Below, piece after piece: positions 50,145 to 57,956 of a stretch of DNA of 64,000 nt. Location of the stretch: positions 1 through 64,000 of the IMG/VR virus record IMGVR_UViG_3300032893_000010. One strand, written 5' to 3'. This DNA is from a virus. The notes beneath the pieces are model-generated. The model made no database searches. It saw only the letters and a list, made by a program, of their open reading frames with translations, and was not told the DNA's origin. Every line of letters starts with the position of its first letter. Within the stretch, counting starts at the first letter, position 1. Both the position numbers and the translations under genes were made by a program.

Positions 50145-52050
50145 GAAAGTAGCTGACCATTTCCTGACCAGGCCAGAGTTCTACTTTGACATCGAGACTA
50201 CTACAGAGTACAGATTGCAGCCTCAGGTCGCTCCTGTGACATGGATTTCCATCGCTACTGAGGGTTGCGCTGTCTCTATCCCGATGGGACATGAGAGAGG
50301 GGAGTTCTCTCATGAAGAGAAAATTCTCGCACAGTATAAGACAGGTAAGAATGCAGGAAAAACATATAATAAGACCGTCAAGAGATATCTGGAAGCCCCG
50401 CCGCAATTGGATGCGGGAACTGTATTTCAGATCCTTAAGCCCCTGTTTGCATCAGAAACCATAAGAAAAGGCGCTCACGATGCAGTATTTGATATCGTGG
50501 GCGTTTCTAAGTTTCTGGGGTTTGTTCCTCCTCCTCCTTATGATGACTCTAAGATAGGCTACTGGCTGCTGGATGAGAATGACATATATGGTGCTCATCT
50601 TAAGCAGATGATTGAGAACCGTTACAGTTTTGTCTACGATACAGAGAATATAGGTAAATGCGTAGAGTCTCATCCATTCAGTCTCGTGGGATATTATTCC
50701 TACTGTGACTCCAAAATGGGCCGTCTTTGCCTTAAAGATATTGTCAGGAGAATAGATGAGCAGGGTTTGCGTCCTATCTATGATCTGGAGATGCAAGTTC
50801 TCAATGTAGTGATAGGCATGAGACTATCAGGAGTAAGGATAGATGAAGAAAGACTTCACGAGTTCAGGAAAGAGCTTATAAATGAACTGACTAAATCTGA
50901 AGCTGAAGTATATGTATCAGCGGGTCATAAATTCAACATAAATTCTAACAAGGACAAGCAGCAAGTTCTTTACGTAGAGCAGAAACTGAAGCCATGGAAA
51001 CTGACTAGAGGCGGGCTTGAGAAGGAAAGACAAGGCTTGCCTCTTGCTATTGCTGACTACTCAGTGGATGCTGACGTACTGGACTCTTATCCAGACAATC
51101 CAGTGGCAGTAGCACTCAAGGGTTACTCTAAGATAAGCAAGATCCTGTCAACGTACGTGGATGCCTGGATCGGTGATGATGAGAATCCTTCTCTTATTAT
51201 CGACGGGCATATCCATGCTGGTTTCCAGCAGTACGGAACAGTAACGGGAAGGTTCTCGTGTCGTGCTCCTAATCTCCAGAATCCTCCTAGACCGCATACC
51301 TGGCTGGGCAAGGGCATAAGATCCTGTATCGTGCCAGAACCAGGAGGGAAGCAAGTAGTAGCTGACTATTCTCAGATTGAGCTTGTGATACTTGCTCACT
51401 ATATCGGTGAGGGAGCACTGTACGAGGGATTTCTTGAGGGAATTGACCCGCATACCTTGACAGCAGCTATGGTGCTTGATAAACTTGTAGAAGAAGTTAC
51501 AAAGGTGGAGCGTCAGGATCTAGGCAAGACTCTTGGATTCGCTGTAGTTTACGGTGCTGGCCTTAAGAAGGTCGGCGCGATGAGCAAGCTGGGATATGAC
51601 GGAGCTAAGAGAATCCTGCGTAAGCATGAGAGAATGTTCCCTGAGATCCATTCTTTCAAGCAGTATGTCATAGACCTGGCGAGGTCACGCAAACCCGTTC
51701 CTTACATTACTACCTTGCTAGGGAGGAAGAGGAGAATTCCTGAGCTGAATTCTCGTAATGAGAAAATCAGGATGGGAGCAGAGAGACAGTGTTTTAATTC
51801 CCTTATCCAGGGCGGTGCAGGAGATCTCCTTAAGCTGGCGATGGTAAGACTTGACGGACTACTGCCGTCTGGGGCTTCCATCGTAATGACAGTACACGAT
51901 GAGCTTGTGGTTTCATGCTCAGAAGATCTTGCCGAGGAGGTTGCAGCTTGCATGATAGAGGCGATGACAGGACCAGATATACAGAGGCTGGTGAAAGTCC
52001 CGTTGAAGGTTGACCTTCATATAGTAGACAGATGGGATGAGGCAAAATGA
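50104..52050 (+). CDS. polA: Family A DNA polymerase
   Basis: 648 residues. ATG 50104 is preferred over GTG 50092 because GGAGGTG lies 9 nt before it. Residues 20-200 form the 3'-5' exonuclease (RPEFYFDIETTTEY; RKGAHDAVFDIVG). Polymerase motifs: A VVADYSQIELVILAHYIGEG (about 417), B RQDLGKTLGFAVVYGAGL (about 470), C MTVHDELVVSC (about 594-604). The replicative polymerase of the phage. Overlaps the upstream HNH gene. Confidence 0.92.
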   Translation: MLPQGIVTSESQLRKVADHFLTRPEFYFDIETTTEYRLQPQVAPVTWISIATEGCAVSIPMGHERGEFSHEEKILAQYKTGKNAGKTYNKTVKRYLEAPPQLDAGTVFQILKPLFASETIRKGAHDAVFDIVGVSKFLGFVPPPPYDDSKIGYWLLDENDIYGAHLKQMIENRYSFVYDTENIGKCVESHPFSLVGYYSYCDSKMGRLCLKDIVRRIDEQGLRPIYDLEMQVLNVVIGMRLSGVRIDEERLHEFRKELINELTKSEAEVYVSAGHKFNINSNKDKQQVLYVEQKLKPWKLTRGGLEKERQGLPLAIADYSVDADVLDSYPDNPVAVALKGYSKISKILSTYVDAWIGDDENPSLIIDGHIHAGFQQYGTVTGRFSCRAPNLQNPPRPHTWLGKGIRSCIVPEPGGKQVVADYSQIELVILAHYIGEGALYEGFLEGIDPHTLTAAMVLDKLVEEVTKVERQDLGKTLGFAVVYGAGLKKVGAMSKLGYDGAKRILRKHERMFPEIHSFKQYVIDLARSRKPVPYITTLLGRKRRIPELNSRNEKIRMGAERQCFNSLIQGGAGDLLKLAMVRLDGLLPSGASIVMTVHDELVVSCSEDLAEEVAACMIEAMTGPDIQRLVKVPLKVDLHIVDRWDEAK

Positions 52051-52085
52051 GATCATGGAAAACAGAAGTGTGGATCAGTACTTAA

Positions 52086-52226
52086 GTGGGTAAAGAGGAT
52101 AATAAAGACAAAAAGGATCTATGCGAAGAGTGCGGTATTAACCCTGTAGAAGAAGAATCTAACTTCTGTACAGCGTGTCTTGCTGCGAAGATAATAAATA
52201 AAAGAAGGAACGGGCACAAGAAGTAA
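52086..52226 (+). CDS. 46-aa zinc-ribbon peptide
   Basis: GTG start with a weak ribosome binding site, reinitiating after the polymerase. Contains LCEECGINPVEEESNFCTAC (Cys pairs C-x2-C twice) and a basic tail KRRNGHKK. Small zinc ribbon that may bind nucleic acid. TAATG overlap with the next gene. Confidence 0.5.
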   Translation: MGKEDNKDKKDLCEECGINPVEEESNFCTACLAAKIINKRRNGHKK

Positions 52227-52357
52227 TGAGCACGAATCCGTATGAGTGCCCAGAATGCGGTTCTAATGAAACGTATAAAAAAGAAAGAGATAAGCGTGTC
52301 TGTACTAAGTGCGGTACTGTGTTTACCTTCACAGGCAGCCCGGACAGGAATTACTGA
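52226..52357 (+). CDS. 43-aa zinc-ribbon peptide
   Basis: ATG overlapping the previous stop. Contains YECPECGSNETYKKERDKRV followed by CTKCGTVF, a canonical C-x2-C...C-x2-C ribbon of the TFIIB or RNA-polymerase-subunit type. Function unknown. Confidence 0.55.
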   Translation: MSTNPYECPECGSNETYKKERDKRVCTKCGTVFTFTGSPDRNY

Positions 52358-52686
52358 TGATCATGACAGATAAGATAAATGAGGTTTACTGGGAAAGAAA
52401 TCAGCTAGTAGCAGTATTGTCCAAATTATTTCCTTCTCATTTATCACGTCATCCTGACGACGACAAGGACTGGGAAGATGATTGGAGAACTATAGTATGT
52501 ATCCATACCCCAGTTGGCCAGGCTACGTGGCATGTTCACGATGATGAGAAGAATGATTTCTCTCATCTAGAGGAAAAATCAAACGACTGGGATGGTCATT
52601 CTACAGAGGAAAAATACAAGAGACTGAGTATGCTTCCTTATAATAGCGTCAGAAAGGGATTTCATGCCGGACTTCTGGGCACGTAA
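52357..52686 (+). CDS. Conserved phage hypothetical (WDGHST motif)
   Basis: 109 residues, start at ATG 52357 in a TGATGA overlap (an upstream in-frame start at 52309 lies within the preceding gene). Contains QLVAVLSKLFPSHLSRHPDD and the widespread phage pattern W-H-V-H-D-D-E ... NDWDGHSTEEKYKRL. Common next to replication genes. Biochemical role unknown to me. Confidence 0.6.
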   Translation: MIMTDKINEVYWERNQLVAVLSKLFPSHLSRHPDDDKDWEDDWRTIVCIHTPVGQATWHVHDDEKNDFSHLEEKSNDWDGHSTEEKYKRLSMLPYNSVRKGFHAGLLGT

Positions 52687-53116
52687 GAAACAGGAGTTAC
52701 AAAAAGAGGGAAAACTTCCTGTCCCCAGGCCGTCTGTAATGGCTTCTGACGGTCCCTGGTGGCAAGACCCTAGGGAGACTACCAGACAGGCCCCGAAAGA
52801 GCCTCAGGGACCGTCTCAGGGCCGTGCGCAGGCACCTAGGCCGGGAGAGTACGGTCAGGTTTCATGTCCTCACTGCCGCTCTGGGAATTACAGTAAGCCT
52901 AGTCCGTCAACAGCATCTAGATGTTTTGAGTGCGGTTATGTTGACGGAAGGCAGCTTAATGAGCCTAATCTTCCTGGTATAGCTGTGACAGATGCTCCTT
53001 CGGTGAAGACAAGGCAGCTATCGTCACAAGGTCATTTCGGGAGATCAGCAGCGGAGATCGCAGAAAATAACGCTGTGCTGGAACAGTCAGCACAGGGAAG
53101 GGCTAAACTTGGCTAG
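52664..53116 (+). CDS. Hypothetical protein with zinc ribbon
   Basis: 150 residues, overlapping the previous gene by 23 nt. Residues 1-65 are Pro/Gln/Arg-rich and probably disordered. Residues 66-92 form a C-x2-C ... C-x2-C ribbon (VSCPHCRSGNY; ASRCFECGYVDG). A Ser/Ala-rich C-terminus follows. Role unknown. Confidence 0.55.
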   Translation: MPDFWARKKQELQKEGKLPVPRPSVMASDGPWWQDPRETTRQAPKEPQGPSQGRAQAPRPGEYGQVSCPHCRSGNYSKPSPSTASRCFECGYVDGRQLNEPNLPGIAVTDAPSVKTRQLSSQGHFGRSAAEIAENNAVLEQSAQGRAKLG

Positions 53117-53210
53117 TAATCCTGCGGTATGGGCTATTGCAGAAGTATTAAAAGAAATAAGAGACGAACTAAAGAAGATCAATGAATCAGTTCATAAACA
53201 AGACAAATAG
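53109..53210 (+). CDS. 33-aa helical peptide
   Basis: TTG start behind GGGAAGGG, overlapping neighbours at both ends. Encodes MASNPAVWAIAEVLKEIRDE, then LKKINESVHKQDK, an amphipathic helix. Coupled to the RecA-like gene (29-nt overlap). Confidence 0.45.
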   Translation: MASNPAVWAIAEVLKEIRDELKKINESVHKQDK

Positions 53211-54246
53211 GCAATTCGGCGTAGGGACTGCTATTAAAGCAGCGGAAATAAAACCGCCTCCTAGACTTACATCAGGATCGCTGTCTTTAGATGTCATCTT
53301 AGGAGGCGGCTGGCCAGCGAACGGGCAGTGGGTGGAAGTGAGAGGCAAGGAATCTGCCGGTAAGACTGCCATCGCATACAAGACTATAGCAGCGAACCAG
53401 AAAAATCCTGATTTCAATGCTTTGTGGATAGCGGCAGAGCCTTATGATGTGGACCAGGCACATGCTCTAGGTGTTGATAATTCAAGAGTGACGGTCATAG
53501 CGACTCAGAAGATGGAGTTCGCTTTCGAGATGGCCGTAGATGCTGCATCGTCTCAGGAGTTCGATGTGATAGTAATCGATTCTTATCCTGCTCTCGTACC
53601 AGATGAGGAAGCTGATAAGGCCATGGATGAGTTCACTACAGCTACTGGCGCTCGTAATTTCAATAAGTTCATACGTAAGGCTGGACTCGCGTCCAGGAGA
53701 GCTGCTGACGGAACTGACAGGCCATTGACAGGAATAATAATCAACCAGTACAGGGATAAGATAGGAGGATTCGCCAGGTATGGTGTTCCTCAGACTACTC
53801 CTGGAGGGCACGGCAAGGATTATTTCTACTATACGATTGTAAAGGTAGCAAGAGATGACTGGATCATGGAGAAAAGATCTGGTAATCCAGATCCCGTTGC
53901 CGTGGGCCAGACGATTAAGCTTACTACTGAGAAGAACAAGGCAAATGCGCCCAGGCAGACCATTTCTCTTGATTTCTATTTCAGGGAAGCACCTGTCCTC
54001 GGTTTTCACAGGGGAGATTATGACACAGCGAAAGACTTCTTCACTATGGGAGTTCTATTTGGTGTCATCAGGAAATCAGGAGTATGGTACTACTATCAGG
54101 AAGAGAAGTGGCAGGGCAAGGAAAAGGCCCTCGAAGCTTTAAGACAAGACAAGACATTACAAGAAGACATGGCGGCTGATGTTCTTAGCGCAGCCACCAG
54201 ACCAGAATTGGCTGATCAGCTAATAGTGACAACTGAAGAGGATTAA
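53182..54246 (+). CDS. uvsX: RecA/UvsX-like recombinase
   Basis: 354 residues. Residues 25-70 (RLTSGSLSLDVILGGGWPAN, then Walker A GKESAGKTAI at about 55-64) and Walker B FDVIVIDSYPALVP (about 126-140) match the RecA core. INQYRDKIGGFARYGVPQTT, then GGHGKDYF, is the loop/dimer region. It probably forms nucleoprotein filaments on ssDNA for recombination-dependent replication. The C-terminal 60 residues are less conserved. Confidence 0.85.
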   Translation: MNQFINKTNRQFGVGTAIKAAEIKPPPRLTSGSLSLDVILGGGWPANGQWVEVRGKESAGKTAIAYKTIAANQKNPDFNALWIAAEPYDVDQAHALGVDNSRVTVIATQKMEFAFEMAVDAASSQEFDVIVIDSYPALVPDEEADKAMDEFTTATGARNFNKFIRKAGLASRRAADGTDRPLTGIIINQYRDKIGGFARYGVPQTTPGGHGKDYFYYTIVKVARDDWIMEKRSGNPDPVAVGQTIKLTTEKNKANAPRQTISLDFYFREAPVLGFHRGDYDTAKDFFTMGVLFGVIRKSGVWYYYQEEKWQGKEKALEALRQDKTLQEDMAADVLSAATRPELADQLIVTTEED

Positions 54247-54488
54247 TGGAATCAACAGCTTTAGGTCTGCCCTTATTGATAGATTCGGGTACGGGTACGG
54301 AATTTTCTCCCATATCTACCTTTGTAGTATCTAAGGGAATGGACACTGAGGGAAATATAGTTTACGCTTTGGCGTTTAGTGAGGGAATGGATATAATAGA
54401 TGCCCTGGCTCTGGTGCAGTATGCATTGCTCGATGTAAATGAGAGAGTGAAGAGACTTGTTACGTCAGGATCACAAGAGACGGAGTAA
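54246..54488 (+). CDS. Small hypothetical protein
   Basis: 80 residues, overlapping the recombinase stop. Contains FVVSKGMDTEGNIVYALAFS and EGMDIIDALALVQYALLDVN. Alpha/beta and acidic. No recognised family; overlaps the resolvase-like gene by 32 nt. Confidence 0.45.
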   Translation: MESTALGLPLLIDSGTGTEFSPISTFVVSKGMDTEGNIVYALAFSEGMDIIDALALVQYALLDVNERVKRLVTSGSQETE

Positions 54489-54807
54489 ACTCCAGGAGGC
54501 AAGAACAGCAAAGGATTTCAGAGGCAGGGTAACTCCTGCCTCTGGCTCCCAGTGGCATAGCAAGGGTGACGTGAAAACAAAAAACTGGCTTATAGAATGC
54601 AAGACGACCACTAAGCAATCTTATTCATTGAAGGTCCAGACTTGGCATAAGATATGGAAAGAGGCAATGTCAGAGGGTAGAGATCCTCTTATGGTTATAG
54701 ACTTTGCTGAGGATGATACATCTTTAGTGGTAATCGATAAAGAAGATTTTCTTGCAATTCTCTCTCAGCCTATATACAGAGAGCTGAACAAGGAAATTGG
54801 TACTTAG
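54457..54807 (+). CDS. PD-(D/E)XK resolvase-like nuclease
   Basis: 116 residues from TTG. RVTPASGSQWHSKGDVKTKN, then WLIECKTTTKQSYSLK, gives the D...E-x-K core (Asp in GDV, Glu and Lys in IECK) of Hjc-type Holliday-junction resolvases. It would cleave branched DNA from replication and recombination. Confidence 0.7.
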   Translation: MLRQDHKRRSKLQEARTAKDFRGRVTPASGSQWHSKGDVKTKNWLIECKTTTKQSYSLKVQTWHKIWKEAMSEGRDPLMVIDFAEDDTSLVVIDKEDFLAILSQPIYRELNKEIGT

Positions 54808-55180
54808 ACTGAGGAAAGCTGCCCCAGGCCAGTGGGATGATGCCAAGTGCAGGATCATAAGGGTAACTGAGGATTATGATCCTTTCTTCGAGGATGAGCA
54901 CATGGATGATGCCCTGGATTTCTGTAACGGCCTTCATGATGATACGGTATGCCCGATAAGGCACAAATGCCTTCTGTTCGCCCTCTCTAATAATGAGAAG
55001 TTCGGTGTGTGGGGAGGCATGAGTGAGCTTGGAAGGAAAGCTATCAGGAAGAAAATGCCTGCTAGGGGAGGAAAACCTAATTATGACTGGCAGTGGATGA
55101 ATGAGGAAACTGCGTTGTCAGGTCTTGATGCTGACAGATTGAGAAGAGAGCTAGATGAGGAAAAGAACTACCAAGACTGA
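54797..55180 (+). CDS. WhiB-like (Wbl) regulator with altered Cys spacing
   Basis: 127 residues from TTG behind AAGGA. DPFFEDEH leads into Cys43, Cys52 and Cys58 (with Cys18 upstream), then KCLLFALSNNEKFGVWGGMS with the G-V-W-G-G turn at 70-74. Wbl proteins bind a 4Fe-4S cluster and regulate transcription with the primary sigma factor. The canonical C-x2-C-x5-C is here C-x8-C-x5-C, so cluster binding may differ. Wbl genes are restricted to Actinobacteria and their phages. Confidence 0.8.
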   Translation: MVLRLRKAAPGQWDDAKCRIIRVTEDYDPFFEDEHMDDALDFCNGLHDDTVCPIRHKCLLFALSNNEKFGVWGGMSELGRKAIRKKMPARGGKPNYDWQWMNEETALSGLDADRLRRELDEEKNYQD

Positions 55181-56168
55181 CGGTAGGAGAAGAGTTACAA
55201 AGACTGATGGCCGGTTAGCTGATTATTCGTCTCTGAGAACTGCTACGGGGATAGTAATCCCTGAAGTGCGGAGAGTACTACTGGACAGGGCAAGAAGAGA
55301 CGATGAGATAACCAGGCACAGGAACAACATCATATATCCTTCTGAGATGGCTAAGAATGACTGGTGCCCGAGAGCTACATATCACAGGATGACATCTGGT
55401 CACATGCCAGCTTCTAAATCATCGTTCACTTTAGAGAACGTGTTCAGTGAAGGTAACAGGATTCACGATAAATGGCAGTCGTGGATGGCTGAGACTGGAA
55501 AGCTCTGGGGCGACTGGAGATGCTCCAGATGCTCTGAGTATGTATCGAATAGCGTTAAGCCTGGATCGTACTTCTCTGGTTCCTGCGTAGGAACAGGATG
55601 GGTGAAACTAGAAACTATAGGTGGCACTTCATACGGGGTTTCTAAAGATCTGACTACTGATTTTTCTCATGACTGGAGATACAGGGAAGTTACGCTGAAG
55701 TCAGCATCTCTTCCGGTATCAGGCCACGCTGATGGTGCTCTCACGGAATATAATATTCTGGTTGAGCTTAAATCTCTCGGCGCTGGAGGTTTGAGGTTTG
55801 AAGCTCCTAATATGATAAAGCAGCACACCCATGAGTCAAAGACCACATCTAAAAGCATACTCGACATTGACGGGCTCTGGAAAGATTTCCATCGTCCGCT
55901 GTCCGGCCATATCCGCCAGGGAAATATTTACTTGTGGATGTGCCAGGAGAACAGACTGCCCTTTGACAGGATCTCATTCGTGTACGAATTCAAGGCTAAC
56001 CAGCAGGCGAAAGAGTTTGTGGTTCCGTACTCATATAGCATTGTCGAGCCTTTACTGGAAACTGCTGAGAATATCGTAGACTGCATAGCTAAGGGAACAC
56101 CGCCTGACTGCTATTCGGGTAAGGGTGGCTGCTCTCAGTGCAGAGCATTCGAGAAAAAGGAGGAATGA
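55155..56168 (+). CDS. Cas4-like PD-(D/E)XK exonuclease
   Basis: 337 residues. IYPSEMAKNDWCPRATYHRM supplies the first Cys. A long helical insertion carries a C-x2-C zinc-like pair (RCSRCSEY). The nuclease core is VSGHADGALTEYNILVELKS (Asp and E-x-K). The C-terminal DCYSGKGGCSQCRAF supplies three clustered Cys, typical of Fe-S Cas4/AddB-like exonucleases. It probably resects DNA ends for the RecA-like protein. Confidence 0.8.
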   Translation: MRKRTTKTDGRRRVTKTDGRLADYSSLRTATGIVIPEVRRVLLDRARRDDEITRHRNNIIYPSEMAKNDWCPRATYHRMTSGHMPASKSSFTLENVFSEGNRIHDKWQSWMAETGKLWGDWRCSRCSEYVSNSVKPGSYFSGSCVGTGWVKLETIGGTSYGVSKDLTTDFSHDWRYREVTLKSASLPVSGHADGALTEYNILVELKSLGAGGLRFEAPNMIKQHTHESKTTSKSILDIDGLWKDFHRPLSGHIRQGNIYLWMCQENRLPFDRISFVYEFKANQQAKEFVVPYSYSIVEPLLETAENIVDCIAKGTPPDCYSGKGGCSQCRAFEKKEE

Positions 56169-56473
56169 TGCCTTGCATCAGATGCGACGGGCTTGAAAAA
56201 GAAGTAGAGACCGGGTTCTTTGATGAAGTTCTCTGTACTTTCTGTGGTCAGCATCATCTGAAGTCCACGAATCATTCTGGTCCTTGGAAAGTCTACGTTG
56301 TAACAGATTGTGATTGCAGGAATGCTCTTGCTGACGTAAAAACTGATAAATACAGAAGCAACATAGCAGGTATCACTCATGAATACAGATGCATGAAATG
56401 CATGACAAGATATGTATGGTCAGGTTTCACAGGCTGGGAACTTTCTCTTGAGCACATCATGGAAATGCTATGA
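56168..56473 (+). CDS. Zinc-binding hypothetical protein
   Basis: 101 residues; ATG 56168 chosen over 56165 and 56138 for spacing to AAGGAGG. Contains four Cys pairs: MPCIRCDG, VLCTFCGQHH, TDCDCRNA and YRCMKCMTRYVW. Multi-knuckle zinc protein, perhaps nucleic-acid binding. Overlaps neighbours by 1-4 nt within the nuclease cluster. Confidence 0.55.
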   Translation: MPCIRCDGLEKEVETGFFDEVLCTFCGQHHLKSTNHSGPWKVYVVTDCDCRNALADVKTDKYRSNIAGITHEYRCMKCMTRYVWSGFTGWELSLEHIMEML

Positions 56474-56832
56474 GTAAATCAAAAGCTAAGGGAACTGCTG
56501 CTGAGACTGCTATTGTCAATTACCTGAACGAGAGAAAATGGGAAGTAAAACGCAGACCACCTCAGGGAGCTAATGATAAAGGTGACATAGACTGCGGAAA
56601 CTATCCTTTCATCTTGGAAGTCAAGAACTGCAAGCAGATGAAGCTGAGTGAATGGGTAGATGAAGCTGAGGTAGAAGCTGGCAGGGCAGCAGTTGACTAT
56701 CCATGGCTAGACAACCCTCCAGCGGGCATTGTAGTACATAAAAGAGTCAGGAGAGGCCAGCCTAAAGACTGGTATGTGACCATGAGCGTTGATTCTTTCG
56801 TAAGGCTTGTAGAGGCTTGCTGGAAAGAATAA
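56470..56832 (+). CDS. Holliday-junction resolvase-like nuclease
   Basis: 120 residues. MSKSKAKGTAAETAIVNYLN, RPPQGANDKGDIDCGNYPFI and LEVKNCK form the E...D...E-x-K core of PD-(D/E)XK resolvases, close to prophage-type Hjc/RusA-substitute proteins. A second such enzyme (54457) lies 1.7 kb upstream. Resolves branched replication intermediates. Confidence 0.75.
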   Translation: MSKSKAKGTAAETAIVNYLNERKWEVKRRPPQGANDKGDIDCGNYPFILEVKNCKQMKLSEWVDEAEVEAGRAAVDYPWLDNPPAGIVVHKRVRRGQPKDWYVTMSVDSFVRLVEACWKE

Positions 56833-56837
56833 TCCGG

Positions 56838-56863
56838 TATACTGATAAGGTAAATATATCAGT
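56838..56863 (+). promoter_or_regulatory. Possible promoter/operator before SpoVS-like gene
   Basis: TATACT at 56838-56843 with a poor -35 (TTGCTG 56817-56822, 15-nt spacer) and a 7-bp inverted repeat (56841-56847 with 56857-56863). The repeat overlaps the start region, as an operator would. Tentative. Confidence 0.3.
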
Positions 56864-56878
56864 AAACAGGAGTATCAA

Positions 56879-57145
56879 ATGGAAGAAACGCTATTAAAGG
56901 TCAAGGGCTCAAGCTCAGCACCTTCTCTAGCCAGCGTAATAGCACACGGAGTATACGAGAACAAGAAGCTGTGTCTTCGTGCCATAGGAGCATCAGCAGT
57001 TAATCAGGCAATGAAAGCAGTTGCCATAGCTCAATCATATGTTGGAGCTAAGGGAATGAGATTGCTTGTCATACCTGGTTTCACTGATGTTGAAATGGAT
57101 GACGCTACTGTCACAGCTCTTGTATTCAGGATAAGAACGGAATAG
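56879..57145 (+). CDS. SpoVS-like protein
   Basis: 88 residues. LLKVKGSSSAPSLASVIAHG, LRAIGASAVNQAMKAVAIAQ and VIPGFTDVEMDDATVTALVF match stage V sporulation protein S (Alba-like fold) over its full length. In spore-formers SpoVS affects sporulation and septation. A phage copy could bind nucleic acid or modulate host development. Behind the 56838 region and followed 1 nt later by the basic-protein block. Confidence 0.85.
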   Translation: MEETLLKVKGSSSAPSLASVIAHGVYENKKLCLRAIGASAVNQAMKAVAIAQSYVGAKGMRLLVIPGFTDVEMDDATVTALVFRIRTE

Positions 57146-57146
57146 C

Positions 57147-57422
57147 ATGTCACGTTCAGGAGAATTTGCGGCAGGTGCTAACTCAGGGCCTACAGAGCCT
57201 GCATCGTTACAGCAACGGGCGGCAAGGTTCAACGAGCAGATACCTGGGAAGTTCAAGCCTAATGGCATCAATCAGCAGATAATGCCGTCAGCTGACGGCA
57301 TGTCATCTAAGGATGCGCAGAGACAGACTCCGAGTGGCATGCTTCCCGATTTCCTGAATGGTTCATCTCGGAGTACAGTTAATAAGCTTGTGCCTTCATA
57401 CGGCATGAACCTGGCAATATAG
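57147..57422 (+). CDS. Hypothetical protein
   Basis: 91 residues, Ser/Pro/Gly/Gln-rich and probably flexible. Opens MSRSGEFAAGANSGPTEPAS; a similar M-S-R-S-x-E-F opening recurs at 59445. A 20-nt perfect palindrome lies at 57282-57301 within it. First of a run of basic, low-complexity proteins. Role unknown. Confidence 0.5.
   Translation: MSRSGEFAAGANSGPTEPASLQQRAARFNEQIPGKFKPNGINQQIMPSADGMSSKDAQRQTPSGMLPDFLNGSSRSTVNKLVPSYGMNLAI
57282..57301. repeat. 20-nt perfect palindrome in coding sequence
   Basis: Halves 57282-57291 and 57292-57301 are exact reverse complements with no spacer. It sits inside the gene at 57147. It may be a protein-binding site or a chance repeat. Confidence 0.7.
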
Positions 57423-57431
57423 GAGTAAAAA

Positions 57432-57743
57432 ATGAGTTCGGAATTCCCCGCAGTTGGTGATGCAGTCCTGAAGTATGTAGGCGGCGGCAGGACATCTAAG
57501 CCTAGAGGCAAGATGGCAGCTAAGAATACAATGGGCAGAGGATCTTCACCAACGGGAACAACAGGTAAGAGACCTGGATATAAGATTCAGGAAGCAAACG
57601 GTCCCAGATGCTATGTGTCGGCTACTCTTTATAGGCCGAATGCAGCAGAAGCATCAGCACAGCAGCGTAATGTGAGAATAGTTCCCTCTGCCACTGGTTA
57701 TGGTGATTTCTGGAAGAAGCGTCAGTTTGGATCAGTGTATTAA
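57432..57743 (+). CDS. Basic hypothetical protein
   Basis: 103 residues, ATG behind AGGAG. Basic and Gly-rich N-terminus (RTSKPRGKMAAKNTMGRG), then CYVSATLYRPNAAEASAQQR and a Lys/Arg end. Possibly virion-internal or DNA-binding. No family recognised. Confidence 0.5.
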   Translation: MSSEFPAVGDAVLKYVGGGRTSKPRGKMAAKNTMGRGSSPTGTTGKRPGYKIQEANGPRCYVSATLYRPNAAEASAQQRNVRIVPSATGYGDFWKKRQFGSVY

Positions 57744-57956
57744 ATGAAGCATCAGGAAGATCCAGATTACGATGTACAGTTAGGTCGTTCGGGATCATTT
57801 AAAATGTCCGCTGACGCATGGGGTCACTATAGCAGACTTCATTCTGCTATCCGCACTCCAGGTTCTAAGTCTCAAGCATCTAGAGCTATAGTTGGACAGG
57901 AAACATCAAGAGGCGGACTATCTATGAGAGGGCATAGTCGCAGAGGGTTAAATTAG
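57744..57956 (+). CDS. Basic hypothetical protein
   Basis: 70 residues, directly adjacent to its neighbours. Ser/Arg/Gly-rich, ending LSMRGHSRRGLN. Similar style to the small proteins at 7910 and 58489. Role unknown. Confidence 0.5.
   Translation: MKHQEDPDYDVQLGRSGSFKMSADAWGHYSRLHSAIRTPGSKSQASRAIVGQETSRGGLSMRGHSRRGLN

Noticed and set aside
52047-52085. 12-codon ORF after the polymerase
   Set aside because: Too short and without a motif; treated as spacer before GTG 52086.
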